A stretch of 16,613 bases of DNA from Deltaproteobacteria bacterium (lineage in GTDB: Bacteria; Desulfobacterota_B; Binatia; UBA9968), in NCBI GenBank assembly GCA_016193385.1, contig JACPSF010000339.1:5846-22458 (forward strand), read 5' to 3'. Below are positions 1 to 8,691 of this stretch, in pieces. The position numbers and the translations under genes were made by a program. Below the pieces are notes generated by a model. It made no database searches. It was not told the origin of the DNA and saw nothing but the letters and a program-made list of their open reading frames with translations. Position 1 is the stretch's first letter. Every line of letters starts with the position of its first letter.

Positions 1-1496
1 ACCCGATCTGTACTCAGCTGCGATACATGGATTAAGCCCTCGACACCCTCCTCCAAGCGAACGAAGACGCCAAAATCAGGCACGCTGGTCACCTCCCCTT
101 TGACTTTGCGGCCAACGGGATACCGCTCAGCGATGGTTTGCCAGGGATCGGTGGTAAGCTGTTTAATCCCCAGGGAGAGACGCTCGTTTTGCACATCCAC
201 CCCGAGGACCTTAGCCTCCGCCACATCGCCCTTCTTATAGAGTTCCGAGGGATGCTTGATCTTCTTGGTCCAATGGAGGTCGGAGATATGGACCAAGCCA
301 TCGATACCCTCCGAGACTCCCACGAAGATACCAAAATCCGTGACGTTGCGCACCGGACCCTTGACGACGCTGCCCCCAGGGTACTTCTCTTTGAGCTCTT
401 CCCAGGGATTCGGCATGACCTGCTTCAATCCCAACGAGATGCGGCGGTGGGTTACATCCACGTTGAGCACCGCGACCTCGGCGACTTCCCCGACTTGAAG
501 CACCTTCGAGGGGTGGGGGACCTTCTTTGTCCAGGACATCTCGGAAACGTGGATGAGACCCTCGACGCCCCTTTCCAGCTCGACGAAGGCGCCGTAGTCG
601 GTCAGGCTCAGGACTTTCCCGCGGACCCTTAAACCTACCGGATAGTTCTCCCCGACCGAATGCCAGGGATCGGGCAAGAGTTGCTTCATGCCAAGCGAGA
701 TCCGCTCCCGTTCCGGGTCGAATTTCAGGACCACGACTTTGATCCGATCCCCTACTTTGAGGACCTCGGAAGGATGGCTGATCCGCCCCCAGGACATATC
801 GCTGATATGTAGGATGCCATCGATGCCGCCCAGATCCACGAAGGCGCCATAGCCGGTGATATTCTTAACCGCGCCTTCCAGGATGACTCCCTCCTCCAAA
901 ACCTTGAGCACCTCTTTCTTGAGAGTCTCGCGCTCCTTTTCGAGCAGCACCCTACGGGAGAGCACGACATTGCCCCGCTGGCGATTGAATTTGAGAACGG
1001 CAAAACGGTCCTTCAGGCCCACGTATTTATCGGGATTGCGTGTGGGTCGAATATCCACGTGCGAGCCCGGCAGAAACCCGGGAACACCCACGTCCACCTT
1101 GAACCCTCCCTTGACCTTGGCCAAAACCACGCCCTCGACGCCGGTGCCCTCCTGATAGGCCTTTTCGATCTCCTCCCAAAGTTTGATACTCTCCGCCCGT
1201 TCGCGGGAAAGCAGAATGCCTCCATTCTCGCCCTCTGAGGACGCGAAGAAAACATCGACTTCATCCCCCTCCCGAACCTGAATCCTGCCCTGGCGGTCCA
1301 AAAACTCCCCGATCGGAATCTGACCTTCGCTTTTGTACCCGACATCGATCATGACATGTGTGGGTGTGACACCTACAACCCTCCCCTTGACTACCCCGCC
1401 AGGCTTTACGGTACGCATGCTCTCTTCAAAAAGGGTCTCAAAATCTTCACCGCCACCGGCGGTCTCGGGTTTCCTATTTTCTTCATTTTGGGCCAT
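1..1496 (-). CDS. rpsA: 30S ribosomal protein S1 (3' end outside window)
   Basis: Ribosomal protein S1 binds mRNA on the 30S subunit and helps load it for translation. The visible 498 residues contain five complete S1 RNA-binding motifs and the start of a sixth. The first begins near residue 33 and the second near 118. The third to fifth are close copies of each other with the typical pattern of G-x-V, then YGAFV or FGIFV, then GL(I/V)H(V/I)S, then LGxKQ. Six motifs is the length of the classic long S1 (about 560 residues), so roughly 60 residues are missing at the left edge. The ATG at 1496 is preceded by GGGAGGG at good spacing. The gene starts 20 bases after cmk ends and is the last visible gene of the aromatic operon. 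The near-repeats in the DNA here come from the repeated protein motif. Confidence 0.96.
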   Translation of the reverse strand, partial: MAQNEENRKPETAGGGEDFETLFEESMRTVKPGGVVKGRVVGVTPTHVMIDVGYKSEGQIPIGEFLDRQGRIQVREGDEVDVFFASSEGENGGILLSRERAESIKLWEEIEKAYQEGTGVEGVVLAKVKGGFKVDVGVPGFLPGSHVDIRPTRNPDKYVGLKDRFAVLKFNRQRGNVVLSRRVLLEKERETLKKEVLKVLEEGVILEGAVKNITGYGAFVDLGGIDGILHISDMSWGRISHPSEVLKVGDRIKVVVLKFDPERERISLGMKQLLPDPWHSVGENYPVGLRVRGKVLSLTDYGAFVELERGVEGLIHVSEMSWTKKVPHPSKVLQVGEVAEVAVLNVDVTHRRISLGLKQVMPNPWEELKEKYPGGSVVKGPVRNVTDFGIFVGVSEGIDGLVHISDLHWTKKIKHPSELYKKGDVAEAKVLGVDVQNERLSLGIKQLTTDPWQTIAERYPVGRKVKGEVTSVPDFGVFVRLEEGVEGLIHVSQLSTDR

Positions 1497-1516
1497 CAAA
1501 TAGCCCTCCCATCTCA

Positions 1517-2248
1517 TTAAATTGCTCGCAATTTGTTCTTGATCTCGCGCATAACCTGCTCCACCACCGCCTCGGCGCCGAGGCGCGACGAATCGACGAC
1601 CAACGCATTCTCTGCTTTGCGAAGCGGTGCCACGGCGCGTTCCTGATCGCGCCGACCCCTCTCCTTCATCTCTTCCAACGTCTCCTCCAAAGTGACCTGC
1701 TTGCCCTGGCTTCTGAGCTCCGCGAAGCGGCGCCTGGCCCGTTCTTCGGGTGAGGCGTCAAGATAAATTTTGACATCCGCTGCGGGAAAAACAACCGTCC
1801 CGATGTCTCTTCCCTCCGCCACGACCCCGCCCTGAGAACCCATCGCCCTTTGGAGCTCGACCATTCTGTCGCGGACCACCTTCAGAGTTGAGACCTTAGA
1901 CGCCATCTGGCTTACCTCGGGGGCGCGGATCTGTTCGGTCACATCCACCTCGTTCAGGAGTACCCGGAGTTGGCCGGCGTGCTCGACCAGCCTGATCCTT
2001 ATCTGTTGAAGGATTCTTCCCAGCTCCTTCTCGTCTCCCGGATCTATCCCCTCCTCCATCACCCTCCAAGCAAGCGCCCTATACATCGCTCCCGTATCGA
2101 CGTAAACGTAATTGAGCTCCCTCGCCAAGTGTTTTGCCAATGTGCTTTTCCCAGCGGCAGCCGGCCCGTCGATCGCGATGATCAATCCGAGCAATGGTTT
2201 GCCGGCCAATGGCTCATCATCCTCGCGGTGCCGGGCTAAGAACGGCAT
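1517..2248 (-). CDS. cmk: Cytidylate (CMP/dCMP) kinase
   Basis: Cmk phosphorylates CMP and dCMP to the diphosphates in the cytosol, using ATP. The P-loop GPAAAGKST lies at residues 28-36, followed by the DTGAMYRA nucleotide-binding segment, VVAEGRDIGTVVFP, and the lid region DASPEERARRRFAEL. The 243-residue length is slightly long for the family because about 20 residues precede the first beta strand. The ATG at 2248 overlaps the end of aroA by 13 bases and has GGAAGG a few bases upstream inside aroA, which supports it and implies coupled translation. In-frame TTG codons just before the LIIAIDG strand are a weaker alternative. cmk next to aroA and rpsA is a widespread bacterial arrangement. 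Confidence 0.95.
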   Translation of the reverse strand: MPFLARHREDDEPLAGKPLLGLIIAIDGPAAAGKSTLAKHLARELNYVYVDTGAMYRALAWRVMEEGIDPGDEKELGRILQQIRIRLVEHAGQLRVLLNEVDVTEQIRAPEVSQMASKVSTLKVVRDRMVELQRAMGSQGGVVAEGRDIGTVVFPAADVKIYLDASPEERARRRFAELRSQGKQVTLEETLEEMKERGRRDQERAVAPLRKAENALVVDSSRLGAEAVVEQVMREIKNKLRAI

Positions 2249-3522
2249 AGCCCTTCCAGGAGTTCAAAAAAGCCGGGAAATGAAATATCGGCGCATGCGC
2301 TATCGTCAATCCCAACGCCTCCCTCAGCGGAAAGCCCTGCTACGGCGAGGGCCATGGCGACCCGATGATCCCCGTAAGTTTCGACCGGACCTCCCCGAAG
2401 CCGCTCCCGCCCCTCGATGATCATGCCGTCCTCGCGTTCCTCCACCTGCACGCCCAGTTTGCGCAACTCGCCCGCCATCACCGCGATGCGGTCGGACTCC
2501 TTATACCTCAGCTCGCGCGCGCCCGCGATCGTGGTCACACCCTCCGCTAACGCTCCAGCGACCGCGAGGATCGGATATTCGTCGATCGTTCTAGCAACCA
2601 TTTCGGGCCCGACCCCAACGCCTCTAAGCCTTCCCCCGAGGATCCGCAGGTCTGCCACCGGTTCCCCACCCTCCTCCCTCAGATTCAGGACCTCAATCGA
2701 CGCCCCCATACGTCGTAAAACCTCCAGGACCCCGTTTCGGGTCGGATTACACCCCACTTCGCGAACGAGCACAATCGAGCCCGGAGTCACCGCGGCGGCG
2801 ACAAGGAAAAACGCCGCCGATGAGAGATCCCCCGGAACCCGCACTTCCCTGGCGGAGAGACCCCGGCCTCCGGTGACGGTAACCGTTTTTCCCCGCACCG
2901 AAATCTCAGCGCCAAAGGCCCGCGCCATGATCTCGGTATGATCCCGTGACTGTTGCGGCTCCTCGACTACCGTGGTGCCTTCCGCCTGAAGCCCGGCCAA
3001 AATAACTGCCGATTTAACCTGGGCACTGGCAACCGAAGAAATGTAATGGATCCCGCGCAGCCGTCCGCCGTGGATCTTCAACGGGGCTAATCCCTTCCCG
3101 TTCTGGCTAAAGATCTGAGCGCCCATCTGGCCGAGCGGGTCGATGATCCTCTGCATTGGCCGCCGCTTGAGAGAGGCATCGCCGTCCAGCGTCGCGACGA
3201 ACGGCCGGCCTGCCAACACCCCGGAGAGCAGGCGCATCGTGGTCCCCGAATTCCCGCAATCGATCACCCGGCGCGGCGGACAAAGACCGTCCCACCCTTT
3301 GCCGTCGACGCACAGCGCCTCGCCATCCCGTTGGATCGCCACGCCCAGGTCTTTGAAGGCCGCGACTGTTCTCAAGTTATCCTCGCCCGTGGAGAGGTTA
3401 AAAATCCTACTCCTCCCCTGGGCCACGCTGGCGAAGATGACCGCCCTGTGGCCGATAGACTTATCGCCCGGTACGCGCAACTCTCCCCGCAGCGGGAGTT
3501 TCACCTCTCCGATCGTTTTCAT
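2236..3522 (-). CDS. aroA: 3-phosphoshikimate 1-carboxyvinyltransferase (EPSP synthase), class II-like
   Basis: EPSP synthase joins shikimate-3-phosphate and phosphoenolpyruvate, the sixth step to chorismate and the target of glyphosate. At 428 residues the length is normal. The sequence carries the four motifs used to define class II enzymes: GDKS (19-22), SAQVK (166-170), RDHTE (193-197) and NPTR (259-262). The substrate-binding GNSGTTMR loop is at 90-97, the catalytic Asp314 is in DEYP, and KESDR is at 341-345. In the PEP-binding loop the residue matching E. coli Gly96 is still Gly (93), while the one matching Pro101 is Leu (98). The ATG at 3522 follows the tyrA stop by 9 bases, with a short GAG ribosome binding site. 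Confidence 0.96.
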   Translation of the reverse strand: MKTIGEVKLPLRGELRVPGDKSIGHRAVIFASVAQGRSRIFNLSTGEDNLRTVAAFKDLGVAIQRDGEALCVDGKGWDGLCPPRRVIDCGNSGTTMRLLSGVLAGRPFVATLDGDASLKRRPMQRIIDPLGQMGAQIFSQNGKGLAPLKIHGGRLRGIHYISSVASAQVKSAVILAGLQAEGTTVVEEPQQSRDHTEIMARAFGAEISVRGKTVTVTGGRGLSAREVRVPGDLSSAAFFLVAAAVTPGSIVLVREVGCNPTRNGVLEVLRRMGASIEVLNLREEGGEPVADLRILGGRLRGVGVGPEMVARTIDEYPILAVAGALAEGVTTIAGARELRYKESDRIAVMAGELRKLGVQVEEREDGMIIEGRERLRGGPVETYGDHRVAMALAVAGLSAEGGVGIDDSACADISFPGFFELLEGLCRS

Positions 3523-3531
3523 CGAGCTCGC

Positions 3532-4395
3532 CTAAATCATCTGCCTTCTGATCACGCTGGCCCGGGCAAACTCCCGCTGGAGCAGACCGCCCCTGCCATC
3601 TCTGATCCATCTCCGGAGCCGCTCCAGTTGGTTGATATAGTCGGTCAAATATTTTCCAATGGCGCGGCGGTTGACCAGACAAATGTCCCGCCAGATCTCC
3701 GGGCGACTCGCGGCGATGCGGGTGAAATCCTTAAACCCGCCGCCACAATACTGCGTCGGATCGATAGAGTCCACGGCAGTTCGGCCGAGCGCGTTGACCA
3801 TCGCGTAAGCCAAAACGTGGGGGAGATGGCTGACCACGGCCAGAATGCGGTCGTGCACCTCCGGGTCCATAATCTCCACCCTGGCCCCTGCGCGCCGCCA
3901 AAAAGAAGAGATTCGTCTCAGCGCATCGCGATCGGTATGGCTCGTGGGGGTTAGAATGCAACGGCGTCCGGAAAAAAGATCCGGCACGGCGGCCTGCGCT
4001 CCCCACTGCTCGCTTCCCGCGATCGGATGGCCGCCCACAAAGGGGATCTCCACGGGAAGCAGCTTCTCCATCTCCCGCACGATCTTTGCCTTCGCGCTCC
4101 CCACGTCGCTCACCACACAACCCGGCTCCAGAGCGGGCAGAAAGCTATCCGTGAGGGGCACCACCGCCTGCACGGGCGTGGCCAGGATCAGCAGATCAAC
4201 ACCTTCCGGGAACGCCTCCTCGCGCAGGAAATAATGGTCCACCATACGCTCTTTTCGCGCCGCTCGGAGATTTCTCTCTCCGCGGCCAAACCCGACGATC
4301 TCTTCGACCAGCCCACGTCGTCGCGCCGCTAGGGCGAGGGAGCCCCCGATCAACCCCACCCCGGCTACGACCATCCTGCGGAACATAAATCCCAC
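3532..4395 (-). CDS. tyrA: Prephenate dehydrogenase (TyrA family)
   Basis: TyrA oxidatively decarboxylates prephenate (or arogenate) with NAD(P)+ on the tyrosine branch. The Rossmann GxGxxG motif is at residues 12-17 (GVGLIG). It is followed by the HPIAGSEQWGA segment, the conserved SHLPH histidine motif and the GGGFKDFTRIAAS helix typical of the family. At 287 residues it matches monofunctional TyrA without an ACT domain, so tyrosine feedback is not evident in this protein. The GTG start at 4395 shares one base with the aroF stop and has GGAGGG upstream; in-frame ATG codons at residues 4 and 8 are alternatives. Whether it prefers prephenate or arogenate cannot be read from the sequence. Confidence 0.94.
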   Translation of the reverse strand: MGFMFRRMVVAGVGLIGGSLALAARRRGLVEEIVGFGRGERNLRAARKERMVDHYFLREEAFPEGVDLLILATPVQAVVPLTDSFLPALEPGCVVSDVGSAKAKIVREMEKLLPVEIPFVGGHPIAGSEQWGAQAAVPDLFSGRRCILTPTSHTDRDALRRISSFWRRAGARVEIMDPEVHDRILAVVSHLPHVLAYAMVNALGRTAVDSIDPTQYCGGGFKDFTRIAASRPEIWRDICLVNRRAIGKYLTDYINQLERLRRWIRDGRGGLLQREFARASVIRRQMI

Positions 4396-5408
4396 TACAG
4401 CTCCCTCCCGACCGCCTGGGCTACTTTCCTGAGCTGCAACATCAGCGCGGCAAATTTCTCAGGCTTCAGCGATTGCGGACCGTCACTGAGGGCCAGCTCC
4501 GGCCGCGGATGAACCTCGATGAGAAGCCCATCCGCACCCGCAGCGATTCCGGCCAGGGCCATCGGCGCCACCAGATCCCATCTCCCCGTCCCATGACTCG
4601 GATCGACGAATACTGGCAGATGGGAAAGCTGCTTGAGCAGAGGGACGGCGCTCAGATCCATGGTATTTCTCGTCTCCGTCTCGTACGTCCGAATACCCCG
4701 CTCGCAAAGAATGATCTTTCGGTTACCGCCCGACGCGATGTACTCTGCCGAAAGCAGGAACTCCTGGATCGTCGCGCTCATGCCGCGCTTGAGCATGACC
4801 GGCTTGTCGAGCTTCCCCACCTCCGTGAGGAGTTTGAAGTTCTGCATGTTCCGCGCCCCGATTTGGAGAATATCGGCGTAGCGGTAAACGAGATCGAGAT
4901 CGCGCGGGTCGAGCACCTCCGTAATGACCGGTAGGCCGGTTACCTTGCGGGCATTGGCGAGGTAGTTCAACCCTTCCTCCCCGAGCCCCTGGAAGGCGTA
5001 CGGCGAGGTCCTGGGCTTAAAGGCCCCGCCGCGCAAGAATGTGGCTCCCGCCTCTTTAACGGGAATCGCCGTCTCCAGAACCTGCTCGCGCGACTCCACG
5101 GAGCAGGGACCTGCCATGACGTGAACCCTTTTGCCGCCTATCTTCTGACCGTCGACCTCAATAACGCTATCCTCGCTTTGAAAATCGCGGCTGACGAGTT
5201 TATAGGGCTTTAAGATGGGCAGCACCTTCTCAACGCCGGGAAACGACTCCAGCGTCTGGTCAGCCAACAGCCGCTCATCGCCGATGGCACCTACGATCGT
5301 TCTCTCTTTCCCGACCGAAATGTGCGCCTTGAGACCCAGACTCTCGATTCTCTCAATCACTTTGTGAATATCTTCTTGGGATAAACCCGGTTTCAAAACG
5401 ACAATCAT
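4395..5408 (-). CDS. aroF: 3-deoxy-7-phosphoheptulonate (DAHP) synthase, type I-beta with N-terminal regulatory domain
   Basis: This enzyme condenses phosphoenolpyruvate with erythrose-4-phosphate, the first committed step of aromatic synthesis. Residues 1-68 look like the ferredoxin/ACT-like regulatory domain found in Thermotoga-type DAHP synthase, and a TIM barrel follows from about residue 90. The residues that match the Thermotoga metal site fall at the same numbers: Cys102 in AGPCSVE, His272 in DPSHGTG, Glu298 and Asp309. Lys131 lies in AFKPRTSPY. The 337-residue length agrees almost exactly with that subfamily. The ATG at 5408 overlaps the hisC stop by one base (TAATG), so translation is likely coupled. 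The N-terminal domain predicts inhibition by Tyr and/or Phe; which one is not visible. Confidence 0.95.
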   Translation of the reverse strand: MIVVLKPGLSQEDIHKVIERIESLGLKAHISVGKERTIVGAIGDERLLADQTLESFPGVEKVLPILKPYKLVSRDFQSEDSVIEVDGQKIGGKRVHVMAGPCSVESREQVLETAIPVKEAGATFLRGGAFKPRTSPYAFQGLGEEGLNYLANARKVTGLPVITEVLDPRDLDLVYRYADILQIGARNMQNFKLLTEVGKLDKPVMLKRGMSATIQEFLLSAEYIASGGNRKIILCERGIRTYETETRNTMDLSAVPLLKQLSHLPVFVDPSHGTGRWDLVAPMALAGIAAGADGLLIEVHPRPELALSDGPQSLKPEKFAALMLQLRKVAQAVGREL

Positions 5409-6523
5409 TACGCCTCCACGGATCTAGAAAAGGGTTTAGTGATCGCTTCAAGCTCTTTTATAAATTTCCGGTTTTCTTCCATAGTGCCGACCGTCACCCG
5501 AATATGTTCAGGGAAGTCGTAACCCCCCACGGGGCGGACAATCACCCCGCGCCGCAGCAGCTGTTGGAAAACGGCCTGTCCATCACCCACGCGGAGGAGG
5601 ATAAAATTGGCCCGGCTCGGCACGTGTTCCAAACCCAACCGGGAAATCTCCCGTGTAAGATATTCCATCCCGTCGCGGTTCACCTCCAGCGTGCGCCGCA
5701 CGTGTTCGCGGTCTTCCAAAGCTGCCAAGGCCGCCCACTGAGCCGCGGCGTTGACGTTAAACGGCTGCCGGACCCGGTGCATTAAATCGACTGTCTCCTG
5801 ACTCCCAATACCATAGCCAACCCTGAGTCCGGCGAGGCCGTAAAGCTTGGAGAAGGTGCGCAGCGTCAAAATGAACTTTTCCTTTCCGTGGTAGGCCAGC
5901 GACTCGGGATAGTCGGGATCCGAAACATACTCGAAGTAGGCTTCGTCCACGATCACCAAGACCTCAGGGCTGATCCGGTCGAGAAACCGCTCCCATGGTT
6001 TTTTGCGATAGATCGTTCCCGTAGGATTATTGGGATTCGCCAAAAAGACAATCCTCGTTCTAGGCGTGATCGCGTCGGCCATAGCCTCGAGGTCATGAGT
6101 AAAGGCCTTCAGCGGAATGACGGCGCACCGGCCCCCTATCGCCTGCACCACCAGACGGTAAATGATGAAGGCCTGATGGGCCATGACCGCTTCATCGCCG
6201 GCGCGCATGAAGGTGCGCACGGCTAATTCGATAATCTCGTTCGAGCCGTTGCCAAAAATCAACCGCTCAGGGGAAACCCCCAATTTTCGCGCCAACCCCC
6301 GCTTCAAGTAGAAGCAATCCCCATCGGGATAGAGGTGAAGCGCGTGCAGTCTTTCCTGCAACGCCCGAACGGCCTTTGGGGATGGCCCCAGTGGATTTTC
6401 GTTCGAGGCAAGTTTCACTGAACCTGCAATGCCATACTCCCGTTCCACCTCCTCGATGGGTTTACCGGGAGCATATGGAACCAGGGAGCGGATGTATCCG
6501 GGAACCGCGTCGAGTATACTCAT
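5408..6523 (-). CDS. hisC: Histidinol-phosphate / aromatic aminotransferase (HisC family)
   Basis: A PLP-dependent fold-type I aminotransferase of the HisC family, 371 residues, which is typical. Visible motifs are [10 protein letters not shown] (40-49), GNGSNE (91-96), NPNNPTG (163-169), DEAY with the PLP-contacting Asp193, and the Schiff-base lysine Lys226 in [17 protein letters not shown]. The ATG at 6523 overlaps the pheA stop by four bases (ATGA). No other histidine gene is nearby, while both neighbours make phenylpyruvate and hydroxyphenylpyruvate precursors. I therefore infer that it aminates these keto acids, as some dual-function HisC proteins do, perhaps in addition to histidinol phosphate. 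The family assignment is firm; the substrate is not. Confidence 0.93.
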   Translation of the reverse strand: MSILDAVPGYIRSLVPYAPGKPIEEVEREYGIAGSVKLASNENPLGPSPKAVRALQERLHALHLYPDGDCFYLKRGLARKLGVSPERLIFGNGSNEIIELAVRTFMRAGDEAVMAHQAFIIYRLVVQAIGGRCAVIPLKAFTHDLEAMADAITPRTRIVFLANPNNPTGTIYRKKPWERFLDRISPEVLVIVDEAYFEYVSDPDYPESLAYHGKEKFILTLRTFSKLYGLAGLRVGYGIGSQETVDLMHRVRQPFNVNAAAQWAALAALEDREHVRRTLEVNRDGMEYLTREISRLGLEHVPSRANFILLRVGDGQAVFQQLLRRGVIVRPVGGYDFPEHIRVTVGTMEENRKFIKELEAITKPFSRSVEA

Positions 6524-7608
6524 AAGCCGCTGGGGTACGAGCCAAGGACTTTAATAAAAATGCAACTCTTTTCAAGTTTTTTGACGGCCTTTTGGACCCT
6601 CGGCTCTCTGATATGGCCCGCAAAATCCAAGAAAAAGAGATACTCCCAAGCCTTCTGCTTCAGGGGACGCGACTCGATCTTGGTCAGGTTAATCCGGTTC
6701 CTGGCGAAAGGCTCCAACATCCGGTGCAATATCCCCACCTCGTCCTTGACCGAAAAGACGATCGAGGTTTTGTCGTCCCCGCTCGGTCGAGGCTCGTGAT
6801 CTCCGATGACAAGGAAGCGGGTGGCATTGTTGGCGTGGTCTTCCACGTTCGCCGCAACTACCTCCAAGCCGTAGTAGTCTTTAGCCATTCCGCTAGCGAT
6901 GGCGGCCGCGGTACCATCTTGCAATGCCGTCTGGGCCGCCTGAGCCGTGCTGGCCGCCTCCTCTACTTTTAGGCGGGGGCAGTGGCTCGCGAGCCAGCGG
7001 CGGCATTGAGCTAGGGCCTGGGCATGAGAGACGATCCGACGGATCTCCTCGAAGCGCCCGGAGCGGGACAAGACGTTGAGATGAATCTCTAGGAAGATTT
7101 CCGCACAAATCCTGACCTCCGCCTCAACCAGCATATCAAGGGTGTGCGTCACCACTCCCTCGGTGGAATTTTCTATCGGCACAACGCCGTAGTCCGCCCT
7201 TTGTTGACTCACCTCCTGAAAGACGTCGGCTATGCTCGGCAGCGAGATAAGGGTCGCCGAGGACCCGAACTTTTCTCGCGCCGCCATATGCGTAAAGGTC
7301 GCCTCCGGACCAAAATAGGCGATTCGGATGGGTGCCTCGACGGAGCGGGAGGCGGAAAGGACCTCGCGATAGATAGAACGAAGGGCCTCCTCTTGAAGGG
7401 GGCCACGATTTAGACTGGGAAGCCTCTGAAGGATCTCCTTCTCGCGACTGGGGACGTAAACTTCTTCTTTCTCCAGACTCTTTGCTTGCCCGATTCTTCG
7501 GGCAAGCAAAGCCCTTTCATTCAGAAGTCCTACAATCTTTTCATCGACTTGATCGATCTTTTTTCTAAGCGCATCGAGCGACTCTTGACGGCTCAATGAA
7601 AACCTCAC
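6520..7608 (-). CDS. pheA: Bifunctional chorismate mutase / prephenate dehydratase (P-protein)
   Basis: The P-protein converts chorismate to prephenate and then to phenylpyruvate for phenylalanine. The AroQ chorismate mutase helix bundle spans about residues 8-85 (LRKKIDQVDEKIVGLLNERA). The dehydratase domain starts near 92 (IRIAYFGPEATFTHMAA) and includes ENSTEG and the NNATRF motif. A C-terminal ACT domain contains VGILHRMLEPF and the ESRP motif that binds Phe, so feedback inhibition is expected. I chose the GTG at 7608 because AGAGGT lies about 10 bases upstream, giving 362 residues. The in-frame TTG at 7638 would add ten residues but lacks a ribosome binding site. It is the first gene of the aromatic operon and is divergent from the pseudouridine synthase gene. 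Confidence 0.94.
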   Translation of the reverse strand: MRFSLSRQESLDALRKKIDQVDEKIVGLLNERALLARRIGQAKSLEKEEVYVPSREKEILQRLPSLNRGPLQEEALRSIYREVLSASRSVEAPIRIAYFGPEATFTHMAAREKFGSSATLISLPSIADVFQEVSQQRADYGVVPIENSTEGVVTHTLDMLVEAEVRICAEIFLEIHLNVLSRSGRFEEIRRIVSHAQALAQCRRWLASHCPRLKVEEAASTAQAAQTALQDGTAAAIASGMAKDYYGLEVVAANVEDHANNATRFLVIGDHEPRPSGDDKTSIVFSVKDEVGILHRMLEPFARNRINLTKIESRPLKQKAWEYLFFLDFAGHIREPRVQKAVKKLEKSCIFIKVLGSYPSGL

Positions 7609-7747
7609 ATGGGCGTGACCTCTTTCGAAGCAGCACAAAAATTACGCCAGCTGTTGTAACCTATCTTAACTTCTAAGGAATTGCAAATCTAGTTCCAGCC
7701 TCTCTAGCCCCTTGACGAGGCCCGAACTGGCCCGCTATGAGGAAAGC
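7609..7747. other. Divergent intergenic region, pheA operon / pseudouridine synthase
   Basis: This 139-base gap must hold the start signals for both the long minus-strand aromatic operon and the plus-strand pseudouridine synthase gene. I found no convincing -35/-10 pair in either direction; the best minus-strand match is TTGCAA with TAGGTT, which is weak. I did not find a Trp/Tyr-type operator or an attenuator with runs of Phe or Tyr codons. Confidence 0.5.
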
Positions 7748-8638
7748 ATGCCCAGGGAGATCATCGTCCCCAAAGACGAGCAGCCCAAGAGGCTCGATAA
7801 CTTCCTGAAAAAGCGGTTTCCAATCGGATACGTGAGGAAACTATTTCGTAAAAACGGCGTCCGGCTCAACGGCCGACGTGCGGGGCCAACGGAAATGGCG
7901 GTGCCCGGGGACAGAGTCCAACTCTTCATAGCGTTTGAAGAAAAACCCGAGACGGCGGGGGAACAAATCTCACCGGACCTCAAGCCCGAAATCATCTTTG
8001 AAGACGAAAACCTGCTCCTGCTCCACAAGCCGGCGGGGATCGCCGTCCACGAGGGCAAGCAGATCCTCAGGCAGCATTCCCTCCTGGGGATGCTGGAGAC
8101 CGCCTATCGGCCAAAAGGCACGCTCCCGAGGCTCGTCCACCGGCTGGACAGAGACACCTCGGGTATCCTTGTGGTAGCCAAAAACGGAGAGCTGGCCGAA
8201 GAGCTCCTGCGGCGCTTTGAAGAAGGCGAGGTGGAAAAAGAATATCTCGCCTTGGTGGTGGGGCAGCTTCGCCCTCGCGAGGGCAAGATTAGTTTGGCGC
8301 TCCCCGGACGGGAGGGGAAACCCGTGCCGGCACTCACGCTCTACCGGGTCGAGAAAGAGTTTCGCGCGACAAGTCTCGTACGGGTCAGAACCGAAACCGG
8401 ACGGATGCACCAGATCCGATTGCACTTCGCAAAGCTTGGCCACCCGGTCGTCATGGACGCGCAGCACGGAGACTTCCGTTTCAACCGGCAATTCCGTAAG
8501 GCCCACGGTTTGAAGCGGCAGTTCCTCCACGCGAGCAGCGTTGCTCTCGCTTACAAGGGAAAGAGGCAAAAGTGGACCGCGCCGTTGCCAGCGGACCTGC
8601 AACGGACACTTGAGTCCTTGGAGCAAGAGGTAAGATAA
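7748..8638 (+). CDS. RluA-family 23S rRNA pseudouridine synthase with S4 domain
   Basis: Enzymes of this family isomerise specific uridines in rRNA (sometimes tRNA) to pseudouridine. An S4 RNA-binding domain occupies about residues 14-62 (RLDNFLKKRF through VPGDRVQLF), and the catalytic domain follows from about 80. The signature HRLDRDTSG is at 131-139, with the family catalytic Asp at 134. KEYLALVVG and the TGRMHQIRLHF motif are also present. The order and spacing resemble RluC/RluD, but the target uridine cannot be told from sequence. I chose the ATG at 7748 because AGGAA sits directly upstream; an in-frame TTG at 7712 adds 12 residues but has no good ribosome binding site. It stands alone, with a hairpin just after the stop. 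Confidence 0.93.
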   Translation: MPREIIVPKDEQPKRLDNFLKKRFPIGYVRKLFRKNGVRLNGRRAGPTEMAVPGDRVQLFIAFEEKPETAGEQISPDLKPEIIFEDENLLLLHKPAGIAVHEGKQILRQHSLLGMLETAYRPKGTLPRLVHRLDRDTSGILVVAKNGELAEELLRRFEEGEVEKEYLALVVGQLRPREGKISLALPGREGKPVPALTLYRVEKEFRATSLVRVRTETGRMHQIRLHFAKLGHPVVMDAQHGDFRFNRQFRKAHGLKRQFLHASSVALAYKGKRQKWTAPLPADLQRTLESLEQEVR

Positions 8639-8641
8639 GAA

Positions 8642-8676
8642 GGCCGCCGGCAAAATGATATATCGAGCCGACGGCC
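8642..8676. terminator. Possible bidirectional hairpin terminator
   Basis: GGCCGCCGGC (8642-8651) and GCCGACGGCC (8667-8676) pair as a ten-base stem with one mismatch and a 15-base loop. It lies between two converging genes, three bases after the pseudouridine synthase stop and 15 bases from the stop of the membrane protein gene. There is no clear run of T on the plus side and only a weak one on the minus side, so intrinsic termination is plausible rather than certain. Confidence 0.45.
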
Positions 8677-8691
8677 GCGTCGGGAATGGTC

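Noticed and set aside
138..632. 164-residue plus-strand open frame
   Set aside because: It lies wholly antisense to rpsA, whose S1 motifs are unmistakable; it is a mirror of the high-GC codon pattern.
3..800. Imperfect direct repeats suggesting a repeat array
   Set aside because: The period matches the S1 motif of ribosomal protein S1; it is protein-level repetition, not CRISPR or a mobile repeat.
3331..3954. 207-residue plus-strand open frame
   Set aside because: Antisense to aroA and tyrA, with no recognisable motif.
7970..8653. 227-residue minus-strand open frame
   Set aside because: Antisense to the pseudouridine synthase, whose catalytic motifs are clear.
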